DNA of 46,707 nucleotides, taken from Synechococcus sp. UW140. GTDB lineage: Bacteria > Cyanobacteriota > Cyanobacteriia > PCC-6307 > Cyanobiaceae. The notes below the pieces were generated by a model, which worked only from the letters and a program-made list of their open reading frames with translations, searched no databases and was not told the origin of the DNA. Below, piece by piece: positions 25,967 through 34,096 of this stretch. Both the position numbers and the translations under genes were made by a program. How positions within the stretch are numbered: position 1 is the stretch's first letter; every line of letters starts with the position of its first letter. The stretch is from NCBI GenBank assembly GCA_945877115.1, contig CAMCQR010000006.1, positions 1 to 46,707 on the forward strand, given 5' to 3'.

Positions 25967-26668
25967 TTAGGCAAGGCGTTGGAGCAGAACCCCCTCGTAA
26001 TCCAGGGCCCGGAACACCGGTGCCGGGTCGCTGAAGCCGGCCGCTTCCACTAGGGCTGCCAGTCGTGATGATCCGATCGGATGAACGGCTTCGGTCAGTC
26101 CCCGCAGGGGTTCATCGTTGGCGATCGTTTCCCCATCCAGGGGACCGGCGGCCCGCTGAAAGGCCAGTCGCGCCGCCGCCAATTGCTCCTGTAGGGCGGA
26201 CTTGCCGCCCTGCATTAGATCCACCAGCAGCACCTGTCCTCCCGGCCGCAAGTTGCCGGCCAGGGCTGTCAGAAATCGAAGTTTGCTGCCGTCATCGGGC
26301 AGGCCCTGCAGCACCAAAACCGCAAGGGCGCCGTCGAAGCCCGGAGTGGTGTCGAGATCTTCAAGCCGGGCGTCCTGCCAGGTGATGCCTGAGCCACCGC
26401 TGGGTTGTTCGCTGGTCAACCTTTCCCGGGCGGCTGCCAGCATGGCTGGCAAGGGATCGATGGCGGTCAGTCGCCAGTCAGGGCGTTGGCGCCGGGCTTC
26501 TAGTAATTCGGCGCCCGTGCCGCAGCCGGCCACCAGAATCGAGGCGCCTGGGGCTGCCCCCAAGGGAGAGCTGGCCAGCAGGGCCACGCCTAGGCGGGCC
26601 AGGCTGCTGTAGCCGGGGATTAGGAGCTGGGCAATGCGGTCGTAGCGGGCCGCGGCGGTATCGGACAA
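25967..26668 (-). CDS. class I SAM-dependent methyltransferase
   Basis: Rossmann-fold methyltransferase, about 233 residues. Motif I (ILVAGCGTGAELLEA) binds S-adenosylmethionine, followed by the acidic end of beta-2 (LTAIDPLPAML) and motif IV region (GALAVLVLQGLPD), then LRPGGQVLLVDLM. The N-terminal ARYDRIAQLL resembles small-molecule methyltransferases of the UbiE/BioC type. The substrate cannot be assigned. I chose TTG at 26668 (MSDTAAARYDR); a TTG at 26737 adds 23 residues and lies closer to the divergent ferredoxin gene. The start is therefore uncertain. Confidence 0.85.
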   Translation of the reverse strand: MSDTAAARYDRIAQLLIPGYSSLARLGVALLASSPLGAAPGASILVAGCGTGAELLEARRQRPDWRLTAIDPLPAMLAAARERLTSEQPSGGSGITWQDARLEDLDTTPGFDGALAVLVLQGLPDDGSKLRFLTALAGNLRPGGQVLLVDLMQGGKSALQEQLAAARLAFQRAAGPLDGETIANDEPLRGLTEAVHPIGSSRLAALVEAAGFSDPAPVFRALDYEGVLLQRLA

Positions 26669-26806
26669 GGAACCCAGGCGATGACGCCATGCTAAGCAGT
26701 GCCTCGGTCGGCCTTTTTGGCGACACGTGATTGGCAAGCCTGCGTTGGTTCGGGAATCGGGGCGGGACGTGTCTTAAGTTGGGCGGCGCCCATACCTAGA
26801 TCCACC

Positions 26807-27169
26807 GTGCCCACCATCCATTTTGAAAAGGAAGGCCAGCAGGTGGGTTGCATTGAGGGTGCAAACCTGCGCAAGGCTGCCCTTGATGCCGGAATCAACC
26901 CCTATAAGGGCTTCAACAATTTCAACAACTGCGGTGGCTTGGGCCAGTGCGGCACCTGCGTGATGGAGGTGGTTGAGGGGGGCCGCAACCTTTCCCCCCG
27001 CAGCGATGTCGAGGAGGTTTATCTCGCCGATCGCCCCGCCAACTACCGCCTCAGCTGCCGCACCACCGTCAACGGAGACATCACCGTGCGCACCAATCCC
27101 GGTGACGGCGTTGGCAAGGGCTCCAACAGCCTGGTCGGTGCCCTCAAGGCCCTGGTGGGCCGCCGCTGA
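26807..27169 (+). CDS. [2Fe-2S] ferredoxin
   Basis: A 120-residue soluble electron carrier with a beta-grasp ferredoxin fold. The cluster ligands are Cys42, Cys48, Cys51 and Cys84, a C-x5-C-x2-C-x32-C spacing. This differs from the C-x4-C-x2-C-x29-C of photosynthetic PetF and is nearer the adrenodoxin type. GTG start at 26807; the frame is open upstream but has no family similarity. The C-terminal 25 residues are Gly/Ser/Lys-rich. The ArsC/Spx-like gene follows after 8 bp, so the two form a redox operon. Its electron partner is unknown; it is likely a specialised ferredoxin rather than the main PSI acceptor. Confidence 0.9.
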   Translation: MPTIHFEKEGQQVGCIEGANLRKAALDAGINPYKGFNNFNNCGGLGQCGTCVMEVVEGGRNLSPRSDVEEVYLADRPANYRLSCRTTVNGDITVRTNPGDGVGKGSNSLVGALKALVGRR

Positions 27170-27177
27170 ATGGGGCC

Positions 27178-27555
27178 ATGGCCAGTCACGCAGCGGCCGG
27201 CGCCATCTTTTACGGCTACAAGGCCTGTGGCACCTGTCGCAAGGCCTTGGCTTGGTTGAAAGACCATGGGCTCGAGTTGCCCATGGTCGACATCACCACG
27301 ACCCCACCCACCCCCGATTTGTTGCGTCGCGCCCTGGCCCAGGAGGGTGGCCGATCCCGCCTGGTCAACACCAGTGGTCAGAGTTACCGAACCCTTGGCG
27401 CCACTGCGGTCAAGGCGATGGGGGACGGTGTGTTTCTGCAGGCCCTGGCGGCCGACGGTCGCCTGATCAAACGTCCGTTTCTCGTCACGCCAACGGGAGC
27501 CATCCTCACTGGATTCCGTCAGGACGAATGGGAGCAGGCCTTGCTACGTCCCTGA
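27178..27555 (+). CDS. ArsC/Spx-family thioredoxin-fold protein
   Basis: A 125-residue member of the ArsC/Spx/MgsR family. N-terminal FYGYKACGTCRKAL carries Cys17 and Cys20 (CxxC), then VNTSGQSYR and LIKRPFLV, the conserved Arg/Pro cis-loop of the family. Glutaredoxin-dependent arsenate reductases have a single N-terminal Cys, whereas Spx-like regulators have CxxC, so a redox-sensing or general disulfide reductase role is as likely as arsenate reduction. There is no ars operon nearby. ATG at 27178, 8 bp after the ferredoxin stop. Its last 50 bases overlap the 3' end of the convergent membrane-protein gene. Confidence 0.82.
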   Translation: MASHAAAGAIFYGYKACGTCRKALAWLKDHGLELPMVDITTTPPTPDLLRRALAQEGGRSRLVNTSGQSYRTLGATAVKAMGDGVFLQALAADGRLIKRPFLVTPTGAILTGFRQDEWEQALLRP

Positions 27556-29092
27556 GCCATCCAGGAGTCCCCTCCAGAACCCCCGGCCGCCCGGTGCCCC
27601 CAAGGCTCATCAGCTCATCCAGTTCTTCGATCAGCCCTTCAATGCCAGCCCGGTTGATCTGGCTGAGGTAGTTGCGCTTGATTGCTTCCAGCAAGGCGCA
27701 CAGCAGCTGTTGGGAGCGCTCCAGGTTCGGACCCTGCTCTAGGGACGCTGCCAGCTCCTCCCAGAAGCGGTCCAGACAGCGCTGCAGTAGGGCGAGCTGT
27801 TGGTCATCCCTGTGGCCCAGCCGATCTCCGGTACTGCGGCTGAGGTCGATAAGGCTCTCCACCATGCCGACGGCCAATTGGCGGCTGAATCCTTTCTCCA
27901 TCTCCAGCAGCGGTTGCAGCCCCCGCAGGGAGGTGGGAATCACCGACGATTGCAGGCTGCGCTGCAACGCATGGCCCAGAACCCCCTGCAATTCGGGAGC
28001 AAGGCGAGGGGCAACTTCCACCAGCAGTATGGGACCCCAGATCCGCACCAGCTCCAGCAGCTGGCGATCCCGGTGCGCCACGACGCTCTGGTCGCTGCGC
28101 AGGGAGCGGATCCGTTCGGGCCAGCGCCTGGAACGAATCAGTTGCTGCAGGCCGTCCAGCAGTTGCAAGGCCAGCACCTCGAACAGCTCGACCGCCAGCA
28201 GGGCCACGACGCCACGGCTGATCACGGCCCGCAGCGGTTCGATGTTGATCAACCCGCTGGTCTGCAGCCGCTCCAGGACTGGCACCACCCGGAGCCAGCG
28301 CCAGAACGGCAGCAGCAGGGGTAGGTCGATCCAGCGGCGTAGCAGGGCCTGATTCCAGCTCAGACCAGGTAGACGGCGCCGCAGCCGCACTGCCCTTAAC
28401 AGGATGTCGAAGAGAAAGACGCTCTGGAAGAGCACCAGGTCGTAGCGCCAAAAGTGGTCTGTGGGACGGCCGTTGTTGTCGATCGAGCGCCAGTAGTTGG
28501 TGGCCACCAGCGGCAGCACCTCCTTGTTCCAGAACCGGCGCTCCGATTTCCAGAGCTGGCTATTGAGCCGATTGGGATCGAGTAATTGGGCCGCGGACTC
28601 CTTGGCCGAGTCGAGATTGGCCCGGTTGCGCAGGCGGAATTTGATCTTTTCCAGCGTGCCTGAGGCCCCCGTCGCCTCAAAGGGATTGGTATCGATCATC
28701 TGCTCGTTCAAATGGATCTGGCGCCGCAGCAAGCGGCTCTGATCCGGCGAAATGGTCAGCGGCGATCCGGGAGGGGCGGGTTGGAGCATGGCCTGGTCCA
28801 ACTCGTTGAAACTGCGTTGGTAGGCCTGGGTTTCCCGGTGGCCCTCAATGCCCTTGATCGGGTCCATCCAAGGCGTCACATCAGGCAGGAAGCGCATCGG
28901 CAGGGCCAGGGGTGCCGATGGAATCGGATAAAGATTGCGTTGCAGCCAGAAGATCCTCAGGGGCACATAGCTGAGGTCAAAGAACACCCACAGCAGGTTG
29001 ATGGTTGCCCAGATCGCCACAAACCGGTCCCAGCTTCGCCCCAGGCGATGGGCCGGTACCGGCAGGACGTCATGCCAGCGAGGGCGAGCCAT
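27506..29092 (-). CDS. conserved-type hypothetical membrane protein (528 aa)
   Basis: A large protein I cannot assign. A hydrophobic helix near the N-terminus (about 22-50, WDRFVAIWATINLLWVFF) is followed by a charged soluble region (60-205), then several amphipathic or membrane-type helices rich in Leu, Trp and Arg (about 215-320, DLVLFQSVFLFDILLRAV; WIDLPLLLPFWRWLRVV; VVALLAVELFEVLALQLL). A long helical C-terminal domain completes it (350-528). ATG at 29092. It is divergent from lepB and its 3' end overlaps the ArsC/Spx-like gene by 50 bp. The long intact frame with GC-rich third positions argues that it is real. I found no catalytic motif. Confidence 0.75.
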   Translation of the reverse strand: MARPRWHDVLPVPAHRLGRSWDRFVAIWATINLLWVFFDLSYVPLRIFWLQRNLYPIPSAPLALPMRFLPDVTPWMDPIKGIEGHRETQAYQRSFNELDQAMLQPAPPGSPLTISPDQSRLLRRQIHLNEQMIDTNPFEATGASGTLEKIKFRLRNRANLDSAKESAAQLLDPNRLNSQLWKSERRFWNKEVLPLVATNYWRSIDNNGRPTDHFWRYDLVLFQSVFLFDILLRAVRLRRRLPGLSWNQALLRRWIDLPLLLPFWRWLRVVPVLERLQTSGLINIEPLRAVISRGVVALLAVELFEVLALQLLDGLQQLIRSRRWPERIRSLRSDQSVVAHRDRQLLELVRIWGPILLVEVAPRLAPELQGVLGHALQRSLQSSVIPTSLRGLQPLLEMEKGFSRQLAVGMVESLIDLSRSTGDRLGHRDDQQLALLQRCLDRFWEELAASLEQGPNLERSQQLLCALLEAIKRNYLSQINRAGIEGLIEELDELMSLGGTGRPGVLEGTPGWLRDVARPAPIRPDGIQ

Positions 29093-29155
29093 GGAAGCCT
29101 GGCGGCAGGGGAGTGCTTACTCTGGCTTGAACCCCGACCTACCTGACGGAGTGCC

Positions 29156-29914
29156 TTGAGCCCGAAGGAATCCCAGGCCCATTTCCCCGCTGTCGACGCT
29201 GAAGACACCCGGGTTCATGCCTCCCGATCCAGGCGCCCTAAACCGGAGGAAGAGCCTGAAAACCCCTGGGCCTTCTGGCGCAGCCTGGCGTTGACCCTGG
29301 CCGTGGCCCTGGGGATCCGTCAGTTTCTGGTCGAGGCCCGTTATATCCCTTCGGGATCGATGCTGCCGGGTCTGCAGCTCCAGGATCGCCTGCTGGTGGA
29401 GAAGCTGAGCTATCGGGGCCGGGCGCCCCAGCGGGGCGAAATCATTGTTTTCCATGCCCCCCATCACTTTGACCCGGTGCTGAGCTCCCAGCAGCCCCGG
29501 GGTCCGCTCACCTGCCTGCTGGTCAACATCCCCGTCATCGGTTCCCTGGAGGGTTTGCAACAGCCCGCCTGCGATGCCTACATCAAGCGGGTCATTGGCC
29601 TGCCCGGAGAGCGGGTGGCGGTGGATCCCCGCGGCCGGGTGTCCATCAACGGCCAGCGGCTGAGCGAGCCCTACGTCAAGACTGCCTGCCCGGTGAATGC
29701 CCAGGGGTTCGGCCCTTGCCGCACCCTCGACGTGGTCGTGCCCCCGAAGCATGTGCTGGTGCTCGGCGATAACCGGGGCAACAGTTGGGATGGCCGCTTC
29801 TGGCCCGGTGGTCCCTTTCTCCCCGAGAACGAGATCATCGGTCGGGCCTTCTGGCGCTTCTACCCCTTCAACAAGATGGGCAGCCTGGGACCAACCACTC
29901 CGACGCAGCCGTGA
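29156..29914 (+). CDS. lepB: signal peptidase I
   Basis: Membrane-bound Ser/Lys-dyad leader peptidase that releases exported proteins. A single TM lies at about 41-58 (FWRSLALTLAVALGIRQFL), then box B IPSGSM with catalytic Ser68, box C-type DRLLVEKLSY, box D YIKRVIGLPGERV with general base Lys144, and box E GDNRGNSWDGRFWPGG. A loop of about 35 residues between the Ser and Lys motifs contains two Cys residues (Cys120, Cys139). The TTG at 29156 is the first usable start and leaves a 40-residue hydrophilic N-tail. Its last 47 bases overlap the convergent dihydroorotase-like gene. Confidence 0.94.
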   Translation: MSPKESQAHFPAVDAEDTRVHASRSRRPKPEEEPENPWAFWRSLALTLAVALGIRQFLVEARYIPSGSMLPGLQLQDRLLVEKLSYRGRAPQRGEIIVFHAPHHFDPVLSSQQPRGPLTCLLVNIPVIGSLEGLQQPACDAYIKRVIGLPGERVAVDPRGRVSINGQRLSEPYVKTACPVNAQGFGPCRTLDVVVPPKHVLVLGDNRGNSWDGRFWPGGPFLPENEIIGRAFWRFYPFNKMGSLGPTTPTQP

Positions 29915-31160
29915 ATCCGCTGGCCACCACCTGACCCACCAGGGGCCTTTCCGGCCAGGGGTGGTTGGCCGCCAGGGACCTTGCGTTCTGGGCTTGCCAG
30001 AGCCAGGGCCTGTCGGCATCAAACAGAATCCAGCGCTGGCTGCCGGGGGCCAGGGCCTCTTCCGCCACCCCTAGAAAACGGGCGGGGCCCCAACAGAGCC
30101 GTTCCCACAACAGGGTTGGCTCCCAGCCGTGACCGCGCACTAGTTCCTGCCAGAGCAGGGGCAGGACCAGGCCATGGCCCGCCAGGCCCCCAGGGCGCTG
30201 GTCGAGGGGCAGGAGTTGTTCTTCCGCATCCAGGGGCTGGTGGTGCACCGCCACGGCGCTGATGATGCCTTCGGCCAGGGCCTCGATCAGGGCTCGGCGG
30301 TCCCCGGGACCCCCCAGGGAGGGAACAATTTTCCAGCCTTCGTCGGCCAAGCTCAATGCACCGCTGTCGCTGATCAGATGCCACCAGCAGACGCTGGCTA
30401 GGGGGTGGTGGTGCTGGTGGTGGCGCAGCAGGGAAACCCCTTCGGCGGTGGAGAGATTCATCAGCCGCAGCCGGGATTGGGGGAGGCGGCCCGCCAGGGT
30501 GATCAAGGTCTGCAGGGGCAGGATTTCGCTGAGGGCCGGGTCCACCGGCCAACCCGCCCGCAACGCTTCTACCCGTTCACGCACGAAGCCATCGCGGCAG
30601 AGGGTCCCGTCCCGCACCGGCAGCAGGACGGGCTTGTCGGCCATTTCCGCCAGGCTCAGGCCCCGTTCCAGCAGCCCCAGGGGGGGCAGGCTGTCCCCAG
30701 CTGCCAAGCCGATGGCACCGGCCGCCACTTGGTCGCCATGGCCGGCCAGGTCCCGATCCTGGCCTTCGAGGCAGAAGCTGCCCCAGAGGTGCAGGTGCAT
30801 CGGCGCCGGCCAACCCAGGCTCAGCCGCTCGGGTCGGTCCCTCCAGGCCTTGGCCCAGGGCAGCAGCGCCACACTTCCGTAGCCCCCTGCGGCGGCGGCG
30901 GCCTGGAGGCTCGACAGGGTTTCGGCCCGGCCTAGGCAGGGGTCATCGAGGACGCTGTGGGGATCCACCAGGGGAGGGGCCAGCCAGCAGCTCTGGGCAT
31001 CGATGGAGGGGCAGGGACTGGGCCAGGGTCCTTGCAGGCCCCCAGGTTCGGCCAGGGCCTGCAGCCGTTGGCCGCTGATCAGGGCATCCACCACCCGGCT
31101 GGGGCGATCCGGCCCCTCCATCAGGTTGACCCGGCGCAGCAGCAGGTGCGGGTCGATCAT
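29868..31160 (-). CDS. dihydroorotase-like protein, metal site degenerate
   Basis: A 430-residue amidohydrolase-fold protein related to dihydroorotase (PyrC class I). Alignment by eye around PPLVDPHSVLDDP corresponds to the DxHxHLRDPG metal motif, but the second His is Val. The later DHAPH motif appears as VAVHHQPL, lacking the catalytic Asp. With two essential elements lost it is probably catalytically inactive, like the pseudo-dihydroorotases that partner aspartate transcarbamoylase in other bacteria; no pyrB is present here to support that. ATG at 31160. It lies 16 bp downstream of the two-domain phosphatase gene. Its 3' end overlaps lepB. Confidence 0.75.
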   Translation of the reverse strand: MIDPHLLLRRVNLMEGPDRPSRVVDALISGQRLQALAEPGGLQGPWPSPCPSIDAQSCWLAPPLVDPHSVLDDPCLGRAETLSSLQAAAAAGGYGSVALLPWAKAWRDRPERLSLGWPAPMHLHLWGSFCLEGQDRDLAGHGDQVAAGAIGLAAGDSLPPLGLLERGLSLAEMADKPVLLPVRDGTLCRDGFVRERVEALRAGWPVDPALSEILPLQTLITLAGRLPQSRLRLMNLSTAEGVSLLRHHQHHHPLASVCWWHLISDSGALSLADEGWKIVPSLGGPGDRRALIEALAEGIISAVAVHHQPLDAEEQLLPLDQRPGGLAGHGLVLPLLWQELVRGHGWEPTLLWERLCWGPARFLGVAEEALAPGSQRWILFDADRPWLWQAQNARSLAANHPWPERPLVGQVVASGFTAASEWLVPGCPSC

Positions 31161-31176
31161 GGGGGCGCAAGCTGGC

Positions 31177-32547
31177 TCAAAGGGCTCCGGCGGCGGTTCG
31201 ATCCAGCACGCCGCCCAGATGGCGGGTCAGATTCATGCTGGTGACCACTGCAGGGCCTGCGGCACCGTTGGGGTAATCGATCACCGTCACGCCACCGTTG
31301 CCCTGCTTCACGGCCCAGATATGGCGGGCTTCCAGGCCGAGAAGGTGGCAGATCAGGGTCTTGTTGACGGCGTCATGGGCCACCACCAGGGCTGTTTCGT
31401 CGTTGTCGAGGCTACCCACGATCCGCTGCCAGGCCTCTAGGGAACGGTCCCACACCTGTTGGAGATTTTCGCCCTCGGGCATCTGCACGGTTTCCGGCGC
31501 CCGCTTCCAATCGGCCAGCAGCTGGGGCCAGTGGGTGGCGATTTCGCTTTCCAGACGACCCTCCCAGTGGCCGTGGCCGATTTCCCGCAGACCCTGGGTG
31601 GTCACCAAGGGCACGTGGGGATGGGAGGCAAGGATGGCCTCGGCGGTTTGGCGGGGGCGGGCCATGGCGCTTGTATAGGCCCGCTGGATTGGGATCGAGG
31701 CCAGAAATTCGCCCGCGGCCTCGGCCTGTTCCAACCCGCGGCTGTTGAGGGGGATGTCGATCTGCCCCTGGAAGCGCCCCTGGCGGTTCCAGTCGGTTTC
31801 CCCGTGACGCACCAGCAGCAGCCGGGGACCGGCGGTACGACGGGGCAGGGGGGCATCGAGGTGGGAGGTGCCGTTGAGGGACTCGATCTGGACTTCCAGG
31901 CTGCCGTCAGCCCGGCGGCTCAGGTTGAAGACCGAGATCGAGGCGTTATCCACCCGAATCCGTCGAAAGCCCTCCAAACCCATGCCGAGCAGATGCAGCA
32001 CCAGCACCCTCAGAATGGCGTTGTGTCCCACCACCAGCACGCTGGCAGCAACGCTGGGGGCAGCGAGGGCTTCGGCATGCAGGTCGATTAGGCGGTCGGC
32101 GAAGCGGGCGGCCTGCGCCATCAACTCGGGCAGGGGCCGATAGCTGCGGCCATCGGCCCGTTCGAGTTCCAGTTCGGCGGGGCGATGGCGCCAGGTGGCC
32201 TCCAGTTCGGGGGCGCGCTGGACGAGTTCGCTGAGGGTCCAGCCTATCCAGGGCTCCAGGTCGATCTCCAGTAGGTCGTCGTCCAGGCCATGGCTGACGC
32301 CATGGCCCTGGGCCGCCAGCAGCTCTTCGGCGGTGTGGCTGGCACGGCTCAGGGGCGACGACAGGGCCGTGCTGAACCTCACCTCCTGCAGGTTGAGGCC
32401 GCAGGAGCGGGCCTGCTCACGCCCGGTCTCCGTGAGGCAGGAAAGGTCGTCCCGGCCCTGGATGCGCTCCTCCAAGTTGAAGCTGCTGATTCCATGGCGG
32501 ACCAGCACGAGACGAAGGGACACGGCCACTTGGGGGACTGGCGCCAT
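31177..32547 (-). CDS. tandem histidine-phosphatase (PGM-like) protein
   Basis: A 456-residue protein made of two complete histidine phosphatase domains. Domain 1 has RHG at 17-19 (LVLVRHGISSFN) and its second catalytic His in VVGHNAILR (His174). Domain 2 has RHG at 247-249 (LLLVRHGETDWN) and VVAHDAVNK. Both sets of catalytic residues look intact. Such proteins are often labelled GpmB or alpha-ribazole phosphatase; the sequence does not settle whether it acts on phosphoglycerate, another sugar phosphate or a cobamide precursor. ATG at 32547. It is the first gene of a two-gene unit with the dihydroorotase-like protein and is divergent from the CPBP protease. Confidence 0.88.
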   Translation of the reverse strand: MAPVPQVAVSLRLVLVRHGISSFNLEERIQGRDDLSCLTETGREQARSCGLNLQEVRFSTALSSPLSRASHTAEELLAAQGHGVSHGLDDDLLEIDLEPWIGWTLSELVQRAPELEATWRHRPAELELERADGRSYRPLPELMAQAARFADRLIDLHAEALAAPSVAASVLVVGHNAILRVLVLHLLGMGLEGFRRIRVDNASISVFNLSRRADGSLEVQIESLNGTSHLDAPLPRRTAGPRLLLVRHGETDWNRQGRFQGQIDIPLNSRGLEQAEAAGEFLASIPIQRAYTSAMARPRQTAEAILASHPHVPLVTTQGLREIGHGHWEGRLESEIATHWPQLLADWKRAPETVQMPEGENLQQVWDRSLEAWQRIVGSLDNDETALVVAHDAVNKTLICHLLGLEARHIWAVKQGNGGVTVIDYPNGAAGPAVVTSMNLTRHLGGVLDRTAAGAL

Positions 32548-32696
32548 CGTATTGGAGGGCCCCAGCCAGGGGGTTGGGAGGGTCCCAAGCCAGGCCGTCG
32601 CCTCCAGGCGGCGCGAGACAATCGTCTCGCTTGTTTTCCGAGGCCCCGCGGTTGTCCGGTCCCCTATCCCAGCCGCTTCCAGAGCCCAGGAGCCCC

Positions 32697-34070
32697 ATGG
32701 CCAGCCCCTACTGGAAACGGTTGCTGGCCCTGCTGGCCCTGGCCCTCAGCCTGGTCCTTTGGACCGAAGGATTGCTGGGCAGCCTGGAGCGGCCTTCGGT
32801 GATGGATGCCCTCGGTGTCCGGCAAATGGAGGTGGCCGCCCTGGCGGCCGAGGGTCTGCCGGCCCCCTGGCAGGCCGTTCTGGTGGGCGACGATCCCCGG
32901 GGGGCCCTGAGCCAGGAGCTGGATCGCCAGATCAAGGCGTCCGGCCAGGCCGCCAATGCCGTTCAACGCCTGGAGATGGCCTTACTGGATTCAGCAACGC
33001 TGACGGATCCGCAGCGGGCCGTTTCCGCCACTGTCACCGGGTTACTGGACCAGGTGGATGGGGCTCGCCAGCCCCTGCTCAAGGCCCTGCTGCGGGGCCA
33101 GCCCGTGGCAGCAGTTGAGCGCGCCCGGCTCCTGGCCCCCTGGGGTCAGGAGCCGATGCTGGAGCAGTTGACCTGTGAGTGGCTCGGAGGGCCGTCCAGC
33201 ACCTGCCCCGCCCGGCGCCAACACCGCCACCTACTGATGCAGTTGCTGGGAAGCAGCGTGCTGCCCGTGGCCATGATGATCGCTGGTGGGCTTTTGCTGC
33301 TGCGCCAGCTCTGGCGCTTCTACCGCGGTTCCCTGGCACCGCCGCCCCTGCTCCAGGGTCCGTCGCTTTCGGCGGTGGATGTCATCTTGCTGATTGCGGG
33401 GGGGTTCGTGCTTGTAGGGGAGGTGCTGCTGCCGGCCCTGCTGCAAAGCCCCACCCAGGCGCTGCTCCAGAAGTTGCCCCTGGCCCCCGCCACGGCCCAG
33501 GGCCTGCAGGTGCTTTTCCAGTACCTGGCCTTGATGGCGGCGCCCCTGCTGATCCTGCACCTATTGCTGCGGGGGCGGCAGGGTCCTGAGGGTGGCTGGT
33601 TGCAATGGCGTTGGCGGCCCCTGGCTGGGGCCATGACTCAAGCCAGTGGCGCCCTGCTGATGGTGATGCCCCTGGTGGCCCTGTCCAGCTGGCTGCTCAG
33701 TTTGGTGTGGAGTGAACCGGCGGGCAGCAATCCGTTGTTGGAACTTGTGTTCCACAGCGGCGACCGTGTCGCGTTGCTGTGCCTGGGTCTCACCGCCACG
33801 GTGCTGGCTCCCCTTTTTGAGGAAACCCTGTTCAGGGGGGTGTTGTTGCCGGTATTGGGTCCGCGGCTGGGCGCGCTCGGAGCCGTGTTGGCCAGTGCGG
33901 CGCTCTTCGCCCTGGCCCACCTCAGCTTGGGGGAGCTGGTGCCCCTGTTTGTGCTGGGCGTTGGCCTTGGCTTGCTGCGCTGGCGAACGGGACGACTGGC
34001 GCCTGGTGTTTTCATGCATGGTTTCTGGAATGCCCTGACATTTATCAACTTGATTTCCCTGGCGGGCTAA
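32697..34070 (+). CDS. CPBP-family intramembrane metalloprotease
   Basis: Type II CAAX prenyl endopeptidase/Abi-family integral membrane protein of 457 residues. The start is ATG at 32697, with GGAG 5 bases upstream. The first TM is at 8-24. An extracytoplasmic region of about 155 residues follows (helical, Ala/Leu-rich), then TMs from about 180 onward. The protease motifs cluster at the C-terminus: EETLFRG (Glu375-Glu376, Arg380), then a helix with FALAHLSLG (motif 2 His), then FMHGFWNAL (motif 3). Bacterial members process peptides or act in signalling; the substrate here is unknown. The FtsL-like gene follows after 26 bp. Confidence 0.87.
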   Translation: MASPYWKRLLALLALALSLVLWTEGLLGSLERPSVMDALGVRQMEVAALAAEGLPAPWQAVLVGDDPRGALSQELDRQIKASGQAANAVQRLEMALLDSATLTDPQRAVSATVTGLLDQVDGARQPLLKALLRGQPVAAVERARLLAPWGQEPMLEQLTCEWLGGPSSTCPARRQHRHLLMQLLGSSVLPVAMMIAGGLLLLRQLWRFYRGSLAPPPLLQGPSLSAVDVILLIAGGFVLVGEVLLPALLQSPTQALLQKLPLAPATAQGLQVLFQYLALMAAPLLILHLLLRGRQGPEGGWLQWRWRPLAGAMTQASGALLMVMPLVALSSWLLSLVWSEPAGSNPLLELVFHSGDRVALLCLGLTATVLAPLFEETLFRGVLLPVLGPRLGALGAVLASAALFALAHLSLGELVPLFVLGVGLGLLRWRTGRLAPGVFMHGFWNALTFINLISLAG

Positions 34071-34096
34071 CAGCGGCTTGCTTCAGGGGCCTCTGG

